From the NCBI GenBank assembly GCA_024704765.1, contig JAKMXF010000301.1, forward strand, positions 410,292 through 474,291: a stretch of DNA of 64,000 bases, written 5' to 3'. The position numbers and the translations under genes are program-made. This stretch comes from Oopsacas minuta (lineage: Eukaryota > Porifera > Hexactinellida > Lyssacinosida > Leucopsacidae). The first letter of the stretch is position 1; each line of letters begins with the position of its first letter. Of the stretch, positions 36,701 to 49,023 are shown in pieces. The notes beneath the pieces are model-generated. The model saw only the letters and a list, made by a program, of their open reading frames with translations. It ran no database searches and was not told the origin of the DNA.

Positions 36701-37112
36701 AATGAAACTGAGTTTTGGAGAAACAAATGCCCTACTTGTGACACAATAGGATGGAATATCTTAAAGAAGATTATTTTTTTCAGCAACCAACGGTATCTTA
36801 GCTAACAAAGTGAAGAATATGAATTCGTTGAAAAGGACATTAACAGAAAGCTCGAATAACTCTCATAAATACACCAAATTCAAATCATAATAATTAGTAA
36901 TTTTGCAGTTGGCAGTCTCTCTAGTATTTCTTATTTCTTTATTTATACAATTTTTGTTGTAGTAGTGTAAAATATGATTACTTTCTATCTACCATTTGAT
37001 ACGAATATTATCAAAACAATGGTATTAATACCAACATATCATATTCAATGTATGCACTTTAGGTAATCCATGGTCCCAATGATCAGTCAGGCCTTATATT
37101 ACGTAGGTCAGG
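33752..37112 (+). mobile_element. P-element-like (THAP) transposon, copy A
   Basis: Inverted ends share TGACCTACGTAATATAAGGC, continuing CTGACT (left from 33753, right complement ending at 37110). Outside lie CCAAACCC (33744-33751) and CCAAACCT (37113-37120), an 8-bp TSD with one difference, the P-element length. The outermost one or two bases of the TIR differ between ends. It encloses a broken THAP/P-type transposase on the plus strand. Confidence 0.78.
34011..36804 (+). pseudogene. THAP9/P-element-type transposase, broken
   Basis: ATG 34011 opens a THAP zinc finger: MPNTCSAPGCRSNY gives the first Cys pair, 'WLAALRREDIEDLK' the conserved Trp, and 'VFVCSNHFRTEDV' the final Cys-x-x-His, with a frameshift near 34110. 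Further on are 'TLRSLYGNIGLECELQ', 'LHMDEIHVKSEFSYTGGRI' (likely first Asp of the RNase H-like core), 'FQVICTDNYPLN', 'IFDFAHIIKRVRNNLLNQ', and 'EHHFGIYRIMSGAQYNVTF' near 36065 (C-terminal P-type block, with its Glu). The last part ends 'FWRNKCPTCDTIGWNIL'. Stops at 34494, 35211, 35827 and 36214 and several frame changes show it is dead. Motif order is that of P/THAP9 transposases. Confidence 0.88.
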
Positions 37113-37442
37113 CCAAACCTTATTCTATGATCATAGAAAAGCGGTATTGATAACACTATTAACAAAACATGTATGTTCAATTCTAACAAACTCATTGAAA
37201 ATGACTTTGAAATTAGCGATTATTATACTGACTAACGTCAATTTCATGAGAATATTCACTTCACTATTTGCTCATAGTACAGTCGTGAGCAAGCTACAAT
37301 TCTGTATCTAAATACATGATTATATGATTTAAACTATGATGAGTTCAGAAATAAGACTTCTTAGAGTTTTGAATATGAAAATTTTACCCTAATCAGCCAT
37401 GTTTTCCCACTGTGTATATGATACTAAATCATAATTGAATAC

Positions 37443-37648
37443 ACTTTGAGCTCATACAGACAACTTGTTGGAAAGGTTTATACTACTTCTGATGGACACA
37501 AATTTATCAACTCTAATGTGAAAAGTACATTTATCTAAAATGTACAATTTCCGTAGTGGTGGAAAAGGTACTGTTATAGTCAACCGCGAGGCGGATCTCA
37601 TAACTCCTTTATCACAGCATAATCATGACATTGAAGAACACAGATCGG
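37443..37648 (+). pseudogene. MULE FLYWCH-domain fragment
   Basis: Translation gives 'LVGKVYTTSDGHKFINSN' and, after a stop and a short deletion of frame, 'GGKGTVIVNREADLITPLSQ' followed by HNHDIEEH. These match the FLYWCH region of the intact MULE (GKVYTSSDGYKYF... GCKGSAKLEKATNLIYP... EHNHGLQDY). Only the N-terminal domain is present. Terminal repeats were not seen. Confidence 0.78.
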
Positions 37649-37659
37649 GGGCCTTATTA

Positions 37660-37815
37660 ACTAAAATTCTTAAGCCAAATTGTTAGAATTTTGCTTAACT
37701 TTAAGTGAAATTCTTAAAATTAGACTAATTCTTAGAAAATTTCTTAGTATTTCCCAACACTTAAGTCATATTCTTAAGTCAAATTTTCAGAATTTTGCTC
37801 AACTTTAAACTAGAT
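37660..37815. repeat. AATTCTTAAG-rich duplicated block
   Basis: A ~45-bp stretch (ATTCTTAAGYCAAATT, then AGAATTTTGCTYAACTTTAA) occurs twice, about 105 bp apart, with further TTCTTA copies between. It directly follows the MULE fragment and may be part of a nonautonomous element. Confidence 0.55.
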
Positions 37816-37957
37816 TAGATGAAATTTTTGCAGTATATTCAGTGTATAAGCTATATCAATTAGTATAGAGACTTCAAATTTTGTTTGGCATTAAGGTCAA
37901 CGAATTTAATGCCTATTGGAGGGAAACTACCATCTGGGCTCCTCAAATTGTAATATA

Positions 37958-38360
37958 CAGTAGAACTCGGTTAAGACATACTAGCTTGGGAAAAAATAAA
38001 AAGTACGTATTAACGAGGTACATCTTAACCGAGTACGCAATACCCGAGTCATCATAAATTATGATTACTCACTAGTACAAATAACTAACGATCAGATAAA
38101 AATAATGTTATGGTTCGATTATTAAAGGATATATACGGTACGTCACGAGTGTATTATACTACTTTTGAGTACGAATTAACGGAGTACGAATTAACCGAGT
38201 ACCGTTCAATACATTTTGTCCTTTTGGGAAGAATAATTTAGTACCTCTTACCCGATTGTACGTCTTAACCGAATCATTTATAATGGATTAAATAGGACAA
38301 ATTTTTCGGTTATAGACTAGTACGTCTTATCGGAGAGTACGTCTTAACCGAATTCTACTG
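37958..38360. mobile_element. pogo-type MITE (CAGTAGAACTCGGTTAAGAC)
   Basis: Inverted termini CAGTAGAACTCGGTTAAGAC and CAGTAGAATTCGGTTAAGAC are flanked by TA on both sides. The AACCGAGTAC/GGTTAAGACG motif repeats several times inside. There is no coding region; 403 bp. Confidence 0.9.
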
Positions 38361-38440
38361 TATTTGCGAATTAATACAAATTCAAATCGGTATATTCCTA
38401 CTAATATTCGTGCAAATAAAGAGTATGAGAAAACAGTGTA

Positions 38441-38828
38441 CTGTATTTATTCGAATAGTAGCCAGGGCGATTATTCGGGGTAGACAATCATTAATTCAAA
38501 CCACCCATAATGGGGGCGATTATTCGAGTGAAGTGATTAGGTAGGTACTAGGTAAGTATTCAGTTTATCCGCACTAAATGGAGTAATACTATTAGTATTT
38601 ACATTGACCTACTATTTGAAGAAATATGTTCCGCTAGGGTACTAGATAAACACCCTCTTGAGCTTATACCATCCATACCATTGTTTATTACCCTTGAGTA
38701 TACGTCTTGTGTGTGTGGTGTATGTATAACTCTCTAGTTTTTATAATTCGACTTATTAACAATTCGGGGTAGACGATTATTCGAGGGGAGGCGATTATTG
38801 GATAGGGGCTACTATTCGAATAATACGG
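38441..38828. mobile_element. TA-flanked MITE with TTCGAATAGTAGCC termini
   Basis: The left end is CTGTATTTATTCGAATAGTA and the right complement CCGTATTATTCGAATAGTAG, flanked by TA. GGCGATTATTCG motifs recur in both halves. It is noncoding, 388 bp. Confidence 0.88.
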
Positions 38829-39020
38829 TATGTGGAGTTGGCTAGGGTAAGTTCGACTCTTTGATGAAAATTGACACCAATGACGAAATCCAGACTTAAA
38901 TGTTAACTTTTTGTATTTAGATATATCAAACCAATTGCCGCTTCTCAGCCTGTGTATATATTAGATGGTTGAAAGTTGAATCGCAATTACCACTCAATAT
39001 ATACAATTAAGATGCAATTC

Positions 39021-39025
<5 letters not shown>

Positions 39026-39062
<37 letters not shown>
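39026..39062. repeat. (TG)n microsatellite
   Basis: About 18 TG units without interruption. Confidence 0.97.
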
Positions 39063-39065
<3 letters not shown>

Positions 39066-39197
39066 CGTCCAAATTGAGTAATTTACTCTTATAGAAGATT
39101 GAGATCAAATATTATGGCTTCCTAAACAAAATATTATATAATTTCAGAGATGTGTTTATGGTCTACTAAAATCATGAATTATCAATTCTAGAATTGT

Positions 39198-39990
39198 ATG
39201 GTTTATACAATTACAAACGATCGCAATTGGGGCACGACCAAGTTGTACTATTCTGTGGAGGAGTTTGAGGGTGTAAAGGTCCGTGAAAGGGGTGAGTTCC
39301 GGGGGACTACACGAAGCAAGTTACCCGTAGTGGCTAAGGAAGACATGTTGGATACGTTGGTGGCCGCACATCACGAGCTCAGTCATAAGAGGCGTGACAG
39401 GATGTACGAGTAATTCATGAGCCACTAGTATCAAATGTATTGTACATTAATTTTCCTCTTCTTAAGCTTCTGTGCCATTTGTCAAGCCAACAAAGGCAGG
39501 AAATCTACACTGAAAGTCGGCCACTGACCTGTCATACCCAAGAATGTTGGGGTGCGTGGGCAGGCTGAACTTGTGGATATGCAGATATGCCCAGACAACG
39601 ACTATCAGCACATCCTCAACCATCAGGACTGCTTCAGCAAGTTTGTCATCTCGAGGCCTCTCAAATCCAAGCGAGTGGTAGAGGTAGCTGAACATCTTGT
39701 GTAGATCTTCTGTAGCATTGGCCGCCACACATCTTGCGCACGGATAATGGGAGAAAGTTCGTTAACAAGAATCTCTTCACTTCCGTGGGCAGACTCTGGA
39801 CAAGTACACACCTTGTGCAGGAGAGACCAAGACACTCATAGGGCCTGGGTATTGTGAAGCGATCTAATGGTGAGTTCAAGAAGCAGTTATTCGTCCGTCT
39901 CATAATGGATGCGGGTAAAGAGACCAATGAGCGTGCAATTGAGCAGTTTGTTCAGTATTATAGAATAACGCATGCCACTCGGGTATTAAG
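39198..39990 (+). pseudogene. Integrase-type (KRBA2/Ginger-like) pseudogene
   Basis: The frame from 39198 encodes 'LPVVAKEDMLDTLVAAHHEL' and then SHKRRDRM, a retroelement-type integrase zinc-binding (HHCC-like) region. From about 39480 the plus strand continues with the integrase core in broken frames: 'VGVRGQAELVDMQICPDNDY' (likely first Asp), 'ILNHQDCFSKFVISRPLKSK', a damaged DNG..FVNK block near 39760, and 'IVKRSNGEFKKQLF' near 39870 (region of the catalytic Glu). It resembles KRBA2-like proteins and Ginger-class DNA transposons that use an integrase. No LTRs, gag or reverse transcriptase are visible nearby. Stops and shifts are frequent. Confidence 0.72.
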
Positions 39991-40009
39991 GCGACGCCTT
40001 CTCTGTACA

Positions 40010-40235
40010 CTTTGGGAGAACGCCCTTACCACTCGAGTGGCATTCGTTATTCTTGCTATACTGAACAAATTGTAACTCAATTAGCCTTTCATTGATCACT
40101 TTACCCGAATCCATGAGACGGGTGAATAATTGTCAAGACATTCACCCTCTTTCACGCCTTGGACCCTTACACCCTTAGATACACCGTATAATAGCGCAAC
40201 TTGGTCCTGCCCCCAATTGCGATCGTTTGGATTGC
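40010..40235 (-). repeat. Inverted, internally deleted copy of the integrase pseudogene
   Basis: Read on the minus strand from 40235, this stretch repeats the start of the integrase pseudogene (39217-39295: AACGATCGCAATTGGGG, then GGACCAAGTTG) and jumps to its end (39898-39992: ATTCGGGTAAAG, TTTGTTCAGTATAGCAAGAA). The two copies meet as a hairpin with arms at about 39938-39992 and 40022-40080 around a ~30-bp centre. The middle ~600 bp (the integrase core) is missing from the inverted copy. Confidence 0.85.
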
Positions 40236-40239
40236 ATTA

Positions 40240-43200
40240 CTTTTCTTTAATATGGTTCATACATCCAAATGTTTTTAAATTAAGTGTTCTCATAACCAAC
40301 ATCCACAACACTACATACAGGTTATACGTAAGTGTATGTGGGTCGGATAACGAACATTATGTTCAGTTCCCTAAGGTGTTCTTACAACCGGCATTCACTG
40401 TATTATAAATATCAATATAGATTCTAAGAAGATATATACTTTAAAATATTCTTAGTGAAATACTATTACGGCTAAACACTTAGGTATCGTATTTCCATAA
40501 CATAAGACCCCTTGGAACCAAACAATTGAAGTCATTACGACTGGAAATTTCGGATAACATTGCTTGCGTTTATTATCTTTGGTTAATTCCTTCATTCGAG
40601 TTATAATGCAATGGCTTATCCAGGGGGGATCTGCGTGTTCAAACATTCTCCTCAATAACAGGTTTCCAAAAGAGATTTGTTGTTAATTATAATTCGATTT
40701 TCCTTCAATGTGTAGAGCTTTTGGAATCGTATTTACAGAATGATTTCCAATTTTCATAATTATTCTTCAACGAGTTTTCCGGACGATACTCCATAAGACT
40801 CCAGATAACTAATGTATTACCTGACTAAATTTGTATTCACCAAATAGTATAAATAAAATTATGAAACATAATTATTTTTATCTAAAATAATAAGAAAATT
40901 TATCTAAACAACTATGGCACAACTGCACAATATTGCACACCTCCTACTATGTGACAAGAATTGCTATACATCGATGTTTGCGCGTCTAAGATCAAAATAT
41001 TTTCTGGGGGCGCTTGCCCCCAAGACACTCCCTTACAGTAGCTTGCTTCGCTCACTCAAGAGCACCCCTCACGATAATCTGGATAAGCCACTGAAATGTA
41101 CCGATGATATTATAGAGAATAATCAAAATGTGATTAATACATGGGTAATTATAGTGAAAGGTATATAGTTACGGTGTCTGTATATTCCTAGAATGTAAAT
41201 ATTTAAATTTGATCTTTGCGAAAAATGCGTCAATTACACAAAATTTAGAACAGAGTATAATTTGAGAAATTTGTTCTTTATACTTAACACAGTAGGCATC
41301 TAGATAGAAATAGGATAATTATTCGTAACTCCAGATTAATGAATTCATTGTCTCTATTGAATTTACCATACTTTTAAACATCTTTTCATATTGATTCATG
41401 TATTTTCTGGTAGAAATGTTGTGGCCAATATCATCATTATTTTAGGAATTTCAGTTATTGCTTCAAAATATGTGTACTTCAATCACATAATACTAAAATA
41501 CTCCTTTGATATTGATAGAATTTCTACTCGAACATTTGAACAAATATTTGATCTTGTAAGGTAATTTATTCCTATGAATCGAACATCATAAGTAATGTGT
41601 TTAGTTTTCATCTAATTGTGGTGGAAAAATTTGTTTCCTTTTGTTACTCATAATCTCTTTATATATATAATGCATATTTGATTTTATAGTCAATAATTAT
41701 ATAGGTTTTATCCCGTATGGAAGTGCACAATATATTCTGTACCATTTGTAAGCATCTATGTATCTTCTTAAAATTCAAATGCGATGCTATTTAAATCTCT
41801 GAATGCAATCAAAGATGAAGTATGATTAATGAATATAATTACCTCATTTATAATCTTTATGTGTTTTTAATTCTCATATAATCTATACATCATCTAACTG
41901 TTTCTTAGAAAATCTACCTAAAATTATTAGTAAGGTAATTAAAATATCATTCAACAGATATATAACACAGAATCCATCCATACAATTGTGTCATTGCTGT
42001 TTCGGTTATACTCAAGGATGGAAATACAAATACTTTTCATAGTGCTGTTAACACCATAAGTAAAAGGTTGCTGTTCACAACAAATCTCAAATAGTTTTGT
42101 AGACCAGGACAATTTGTTTAAAATCATGCTGATGAGAATATACGACATACAGTCTACAATATGTGAGTTCCAAAAGAGATGGATACAGTTATTCTAGTGT
42201 GCATACTAATGAGATATATAACGGCGTAGTCAAATTGACTTCTCGACGATTTTTTGAGGAAAAGTTTTTCTGTTCACTCCAACTATCCTACTTTTATTTT
42301 AAATTGTTTTCAACTCTTACCAGCTACAAACCCTCTTTTTGCAGCTTAGAACACCAAGCATTTGGAAATTGCCGTGGTTAGTTCTTGAGAAAGGTGATAT
42401 TCACTTTTAACAATGCTGCTAACAACAATTTTCATCCTGTTACCAGTTGCCAGTTATATCATCTCTTCCAGAACTTTTGTATTACAACTGTTAAAAACTT
42501 GAATAGAAGGCGAAGGACGGTGCAAGTCATTCCGTGAGAATTGCTCTGAAATAGTAATGAGAATATTGCACTAAAATTACAATAATGGAAATATTTTGAT
42601 TGTGTTCATTTCCACATAACTCTTTAATCCTCTTATACTTTCAACCTACGATAATGATACCTTGTATTCGACCTCTACGCCATTTAAGCTCTATAACTAT
42701 AAGGTTTGTTAATCTCTCCTAAATTTTACGTACATTCGAAGCAAATTATTTGGCCCGTTTGGCCCACCCTATACTTATCATTTTAAAAAATATTAATTCA
42801 TTTAGAAGTAGCGATCGGAAATCTGACCATTTTAACAAAGTGGGGATTAAGAATAATAAGCTTCTGATCATAAATAGTCGTTGAAAGTAGCTAAGCCATA
42901 ACTTACTAACCAAAGGGAATGCAAAAAAATATTTGGTATTATTTCCTAACACGAAAAGGGAAACTTTATTCCAAATATAATGGAATGAACTTCTTTACTC
43001 GTGTAATAATGATTCCCGTGAATATCTCAGATTAAGCAAATATCTTACCAAAATATTTCCCTTTACATACGTGCATAGCCTACATAATATACTGCTATAT
43101 ATGTTACAATTTATAGACCCATAATAGAAGCCAGATTTGCGAAATGTAAATTGACAAATGGGGGTGTTCAACCTTACATTGTTATTTTCTGTTATGCGTT

Positions 43201-43260
43201 TTCAACTTCTTTCTTACTTATGATATGTTTCCTTCTGAAATTTACTTCAGCTGATTGAAA
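40240..43260. other. Noncoding AT-rich interval
   Basis: No coding homology or clear repeat was recognised. The 84-codon frame at 40914 has no family resemblance. Confidence 0.4.
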
Positions 43261-43640
43261 ATGGTGAACCATTGGGCTGCAGTTAAATGCAAAACTGGTT
43301 ACACCAGTGATAGTAGTTAGAAAAGCATTGCACATTTCTTTTCCACCAAACCCAGATGTATATAAACGAAGGATCCTTTGAATAATCTTGCTATTTGGAA
43401 TCTAACCAAACACTCAGTAATATGCGAACTTCGCTTTAAAGAAAGATTTCTTAGTCTTGGTGAAAATGCAACCTAAAATGGCATTTGAATCATGTACCAT
43501 CAATATATCTGTCGAGTTAATGCAGAGTCTATTGTCCATTCCAATACCAACAACTAGCAATCCTCGAAGAAAAAGAGCCTATTGGGAAGATGAATTAGAG
43601 ACATTCAATGAAATATCATTGGTACTATATATGCTCTGAA
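43261..43640 (+). pseudogene. THAP-domain fragment
   Basis: ATG 43261 opens MVNHWAAVKCKTGYTSDSS, then after a stop 'KSIAHFFSTKP', and after another stop 'NLAIWNLTKHSVICELRFKE'. The order of Cys, aromatic-Pro, Trp and the final Cys-x-x-(His to Arg) fits a decayed THAP finger. The downstream frame to 43639 ends 'RRKRAYWEDELETFNEI' without known homology. No transposase core follows. Confidence 0.6.
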
Positions 43641-45930
43641 AGATTTAGGGATAAATTACACCAATCTGGAGAATTATTAGGTTTTCTGGAGGCAACCATA
43701 GCTATGGAATAACATAGTATGTTCACAACTTTGGGACTAGAAATTCAGTACAGTAAATAATATTATTAACATAAATATTAACAATTATTATATGAATGTG
43801 GCTGGGAAGCAATAAGAGCAACATAATGCATGTTAACACCGACTTGTCACAGTGAGCATTTTAGTAAACCAAAATGAAGTAATGAAGCTTTTGACAATAT
43901 TGTTAATAGACGAAACGCTAATGCACTAACACCACAGTAGTTAATGAGGTCGGAGTAACGGTAATGCTGTGAGCTCTGAATCAGTGTATTCATCAAACTT
44001 AATTGCAGACCACTGCAATATGAATTTCAATAATTTAGTAATCGACGAAACGCTCAATTTTCTAAGATTTCGAGTCGATTAAATCAACAGAAAATTACAC
44101 GTTCAACTCCAATACAATTGTATTCTACTTACACTACCACAATGGTTTGTTCAAGGACATAACGTACAACTCCAAAAAATTAGCATGTTAGTAAATTTTC
44201 CTTCATATATAAGCAATACAGCAGCTGAAAACTAGTATTCCATTTCCGAGGAACTGAAGAGAGGCAGTATTATCGAGCCAAGGTAGACCTGCGTATTTTG
44301 TAGCTATTATTCACTATACTCTTCAGTTAAGACATACCGCCTTACAAGCAGACAAGTTGTCACTGGAAATTACTCGGATTTCCAAATAATATAGCACACC
44401 CCAAAAATAAAGGTTAGAAGAAATACCCATTCAATGATATTGTGCATGGGGTTAAGAACATTCGAAACAATTTATTGAATTGAACAAAATTGCTTCCAGA
44501 ATTTATCTACAATGAAATTTGCACATTAAAATTCATTACCCAGCAGGCTACATTCGTTTGGGGGAATATATAATTGAAAAATAAAGAACTGAAAGGAAAT
44601 CTGAGAAGAACCACGAAACTATAATATCGAGAACTACATCCTGGTGAGAACAAGTAAAATCCACCTCTAGCATTAGCTATAATAGATGAAACCTCCATTG
44701 CAACTACTAAAAGTTATTTTCTTGGCAGACCGGATGTGATCAAAATCATAATGCAGTTACCTTTATTTATGAAATCTTTCCCAATCGAAACAACGAGATT
44801 ATCGAAAGAAAATTGACAAAGCGATAAAAAATGCGAGGAGTGCAAAGCTTCATTAGCTGCACGTGATAATGATGTCAACAATGATTCTTATCTAGCACTC
44901 CTATCTCGTTGCGGTCTATTCGTGCTATTACAAATTCTTTCTCAGTTTGTTTGCATAATACTAGATATCATTGAAAAGGATATTCTAACGACTTCAATTC
45001 TTGTTAAATAAGCAGCAACTGTTTACATGCAAGGAACACATAGATTCGGGATTTACTTTGCCACTAAACAGTTATAAATAAATAGTTCAACAGCAACAGA
45101 AGATTGCAGCATATTAATTTCGAAAATATACTATCAGCGGATTCAAGAAATAACAGTAAATAAATAAATATTAAACTTTAGGATTTCTGTTTAGCGAAGT
45201 AGATTAACTTCAAATATTCCCTTCGTTGTTTCCATATACCAAATAATGCCATCCTTCAATTATTCCATAAGCTATCATTCAAAGTGGCCATATGGGGTTG
45301 GGAATTCATGAGTTCTAATTAAAAAACTGGTCTTATATTTTTGCCATTAAAATGTGACATCCAAGGCCATATATTTAGTTGACCATGAATGAACCTATGA
45401 CATTGCAGCGAATGAGTAAATTTCAATCTGAAGTAATACGAGCCCTTTGCTCGTCGCTTCTCGATGAATACGGCGCATTGCACCTCGAGGTATCCATAAT
45501 CCTCAAAATAGATGGCCCCTTTGACTATTATAACATAAATATATCTAGAACAATGAAATTCACATATATACTATAGAATTATTTTGTAAGATCAAACCTC
45601 TTTATAGTCTTTGAGACCAAGTATCTATGGAAATTTAGAGATTTTGTTAATATGCTTTCTATATATTCAAGAAAACAACAATAAATTAACATATGAGAAA
45701 CTTGAAAATGCGAAAATTGGATTAAGCACACTGTGTTACCCCGTGTATCCGATTAGAGCAAGCCTATTCATAACAACAACAATGCATTTACATATCAACG
45801 GACAACAACAATTGAGATCGAATAATATAGATGTTGTTTACAATATCAAATTCACAGCATACACGATTACCCCAGTATAGTCGTTGAAAGTATGATTTTG
45901 CCCCAATTTTGAATATGTTGCAGTGTATTA
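43641..45930. other. Noncoding interval
   Basis: Nothing recognised on either strand; the frames present are short and composition-driven. Confidence 0.4.
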
Positions 45931-45933
45931 GAG

Positions 45934-45981
45934 TTTAGTGTATACGCGTATACACTAAATGTTTCGGGTGTACGCGTACAC
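45934..45981. repeat. Two adjacent perfect palindromes with ACGCGT-type cores
   Basis: A 26-bp perfect palindrome (arm TTTAGTGTATACG, 45934-45959) is followed eight bases later by a 14-bp perfect palindrome, GTGTACGCGTACAC (45968-45981). The second shares its layout with GTGCACGCGTGCAC at 387-400. Confidence 0.9.
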
Positions 45982-47129
45982 ACGAATATAGGAGCGGGAA
46001 AGAGTATACAATTTATGACAATATATTTGTGTGTTCGAATACTTTTGTCCCCTGACTGTATATGGATTAAGGAATCATAGGAGAGCTAGTAGCTCCTCTA
46101 GATGGATGGTCATTGACGATAATATATTGGGGAGCGGAAAAATCGAGGATATTTCACTATTACCACAAAACAAATGGGCCCACGTCACACATCATCCATG
46201 CTATCAGGCATTTCCCCAAATAAGTTTGAACCCTTCTTTAACAATCATTAGAGGGTTATGCTACAATTCGTACAAGTGAACTTGTAACAAGTTCTAACAT
46301 AAAGATTTTATTCGAACATGGGTCAAATCAGTCTGAAAATGAACTTGACATGCTCTAAGATGTTAAATCCACCCAATGATAAATCTTAGTGTTAGAGGAG
46401 CAAAAAATTCCAAAAATGTCCGATTCTGAAACTTTTCTGAAAAGAAAATTTCAGAAATCCAAAATAGATTTTAAAACTATAGGATGGAAAGTGTTGTAAC
46501 TTGCGATACAATATAATAGTAAGGGACTTATAGTGTGGAATGTTTCAAACAATCTGAAGATGTTTGCTGAAATCATTAAATGGGTTGACAATAATTCCCC
46601 AGAGTAGAAAATCATAATATATTACAATTGACCTAATATCTGGCACCTCGAGGGAATAAAATGTGGGGTCTTTAAATAATAACACACAGTAAATTACGAG
46701 AAAGAAATTTCCAGCAATTCCAAAGCATAGATATCGCGAGATGACAGCAAAAACTAAAATAGATGTGCTATTATGAGATAGTTATGTATTGTTCTTACGA
46801 TTCACATATCATTAGGCAAATATATCTACTGTTAACAAACTTGATAAATCGTGAGTCTAACTTGATACTTTTTAAGACACTTTCTTAAACCATTAAAATT
46901 ATATTTTCATAAATTTCGCTCCTCCTCGACCTTGATTCGATAAGAATATTATTATCTCGTTATAGGGATAGTTTAAAGGAAATTTAGCTTTCAAGGGTGG
47001 TAAACTTTCAGAATGATCATAACACAATTTAATGGTACAAAGATAGAATCAATTTCGACGTAGCTTGGCGCTATGACATATTCCTTACGAAACTGAAAAA
47101 TATGCGTACATATTTTTCGATTTTAGAAA
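45982..47129. other. Noncoding interval
   Basis: No gene recognised; the 82-codon frame at 46031 has no known homology. Confidence 0.4.
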
Positions 47130-47663
47130 TTAATCTGACGAAATGGCAGAAGGACAGGGCACAATTATGGCGCATGTAGAAATAATCATCCCGTTGTTGA
47201 ATATGCAAAAGAATTTATCCCAATCAAAACGCATAATGAAGACGTTGTTAGCCACAGTTTTGTTGTAAACCTTGAAGGGGAGATGAAAGATATTGGAATA
47301 TATCGCAATTTTTGATTGGGCGTCATAACTGACAAAAAACCTGGCAGTCATAGTCACCACAATCTCAATTTTTCGTATTCTCTTTAAATTATCAGTAATC
47401 GAACGACCAGCAAGATGGTCTAAATACGTGGAAAGACCCAATTGACTCTTTTGAGTCAGCTGAGGAAATGACATCGGGTAAATTATGTCGTTAAAGTGGC
47501 CAGATAACCGAAAATGCATGTCCTTTCGCTCAGCAAATTGTAAACCACACTGTAAATCAATCACTGAAAATTGAATTGAAACCACAAATTGAGATAATGG
47601 ATGACAATGACTGAGAATTTGTGCCACTTTAGGGGCTAAAATCATAAATTGAATATATTCCAA
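47130..47663 (-). other. Unidentified open frame, possible exon or remnant
   Basis: A minus-strand frame of about 178 codons is open from after a TGA near 47693 to the stop at 47130. The first codon of the stated span is TTG, so no Met start is evident at that point. The composition looks protein-like ('LQCGLQFAERKDMHFRLSGH', 'QLGLSTYLDHLAGRSITDN') but I recognise no family. It could be a host exon, a degraded transposon protein or a chance frame. Confidence 0.3.
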
Positions 47664-49023
47664 GATTCTTGATCTTCCGTATGATCAAAATCAAAACTGT
47701 AACCCACGGTGTTGTCTTGAAAAGAAAATGGGTCGATATGAATCAATACCTTTGAACATTCAAGAAACGGGAACATTATCTCTACAAGCACAAGAAATTA
47801 TGAACTGCCCTTCTGCATTCTCCCTCGTAAAATTCACCAAAATGAACATGTTTACATAAATTATTCATTTTCATCAAGGTATAAGCTTTCCCAAAAGATA
47901 TAACACTCCCTTCTACAAGATTCGGGGGAGAATCCTACTATGATTTATAAAAAGTTTAGGATAAAGCAGAAAACGTCATGCAATCACTCATGCAACTGTA
48001 GTATATCAATACAAATATCTAAGAAAACTTATCCTGACAAATATGACAGAAATGCCTACATATACCTTTTACAAGAGATAACAATTTTAGGAGTGTGCTC
48101 GGATAGTGATGAATCAGCGATAACTTTGGGGGGATTTGTTTGAAGTGTGTTCTCTGAAGAAGCAATAAATACCTCAGTGGTTGAGTTAGGTATCCGAATT
48201 TCTCTTAAAGCGTATAGATCGGAGTCGCACCATATCATATTTAACTGTCGAATTGATTGAATCTATTAGAAAAAATAATAAGAATCTACAGAATTTACAT
48301 TAAGTTTAGGAATGAGGTTTCTATAATGAATCGGGATACACAATATTGCTATTTCCAATAATCAAGATATCCAATAATTATGCTAAGAGGGTTTTCGGAG
48401 GCAAAAACTATACCTTATAGCTATTTTTCTAATCAAGACTTGAAAAGTATTTCAAAATCTGAAACCTGAATAGGAATTAGTTTATGCACAATATTCACAT
48501 TATTGCAATCAATTTATCGGGCTGGTTTGAAACAAAATGTATACAGGCAGCCCTTGCAGGGGGGGGTTACGTTACTCAAAATCGTCTCGATTGGCAAAAT
48601 CGCCAACAGTAAGAAGTTAGTTCAGTTAAATAGTGGGGTTAAGTTCCTAGATTGCAAAATTACTAACAATAAGTGAGACTAAACATGATCGGAATGTATA
48701 ATTACGCAATAATAATGAGTAATCAATAGGTGTGTGAACAGAAGAGGGTGAACTAGTTGATTTCATTAAGAGAAGGTTATTTTCACGTGTTGAAAATATC
48801 ACAAAAACACCAGAATAGTTGAACTAGATAAAATGTCCAATGTGAGTCGGCTGTTTTTCGAGAAAATAAATTGAATTACTATCAGAGTGAATACATCGCG
48901 AACGGAAAACTAGCGAACTGCGAGGAGTGCTGTACAATATCAAAATGGCCTTAGCCAGGTTCTCAGGGCAATTAGGCAAAAATACAGTGTACAAAATGGC
49001 AAATCGGGTAGGATTTATACACC
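47664..49023. other. Noncoding interval
   Basis: No gene recognised. It contains a G run at about 48559-48567 but no clear repeat ends. Confidence 0.4.

Noticed and set aside
39026-39062. CRISPR or other array
   Set aside because: It is a simple TG microsatellite. No spaced repeats or cas genes occur, and the sequence is eukaryotic.
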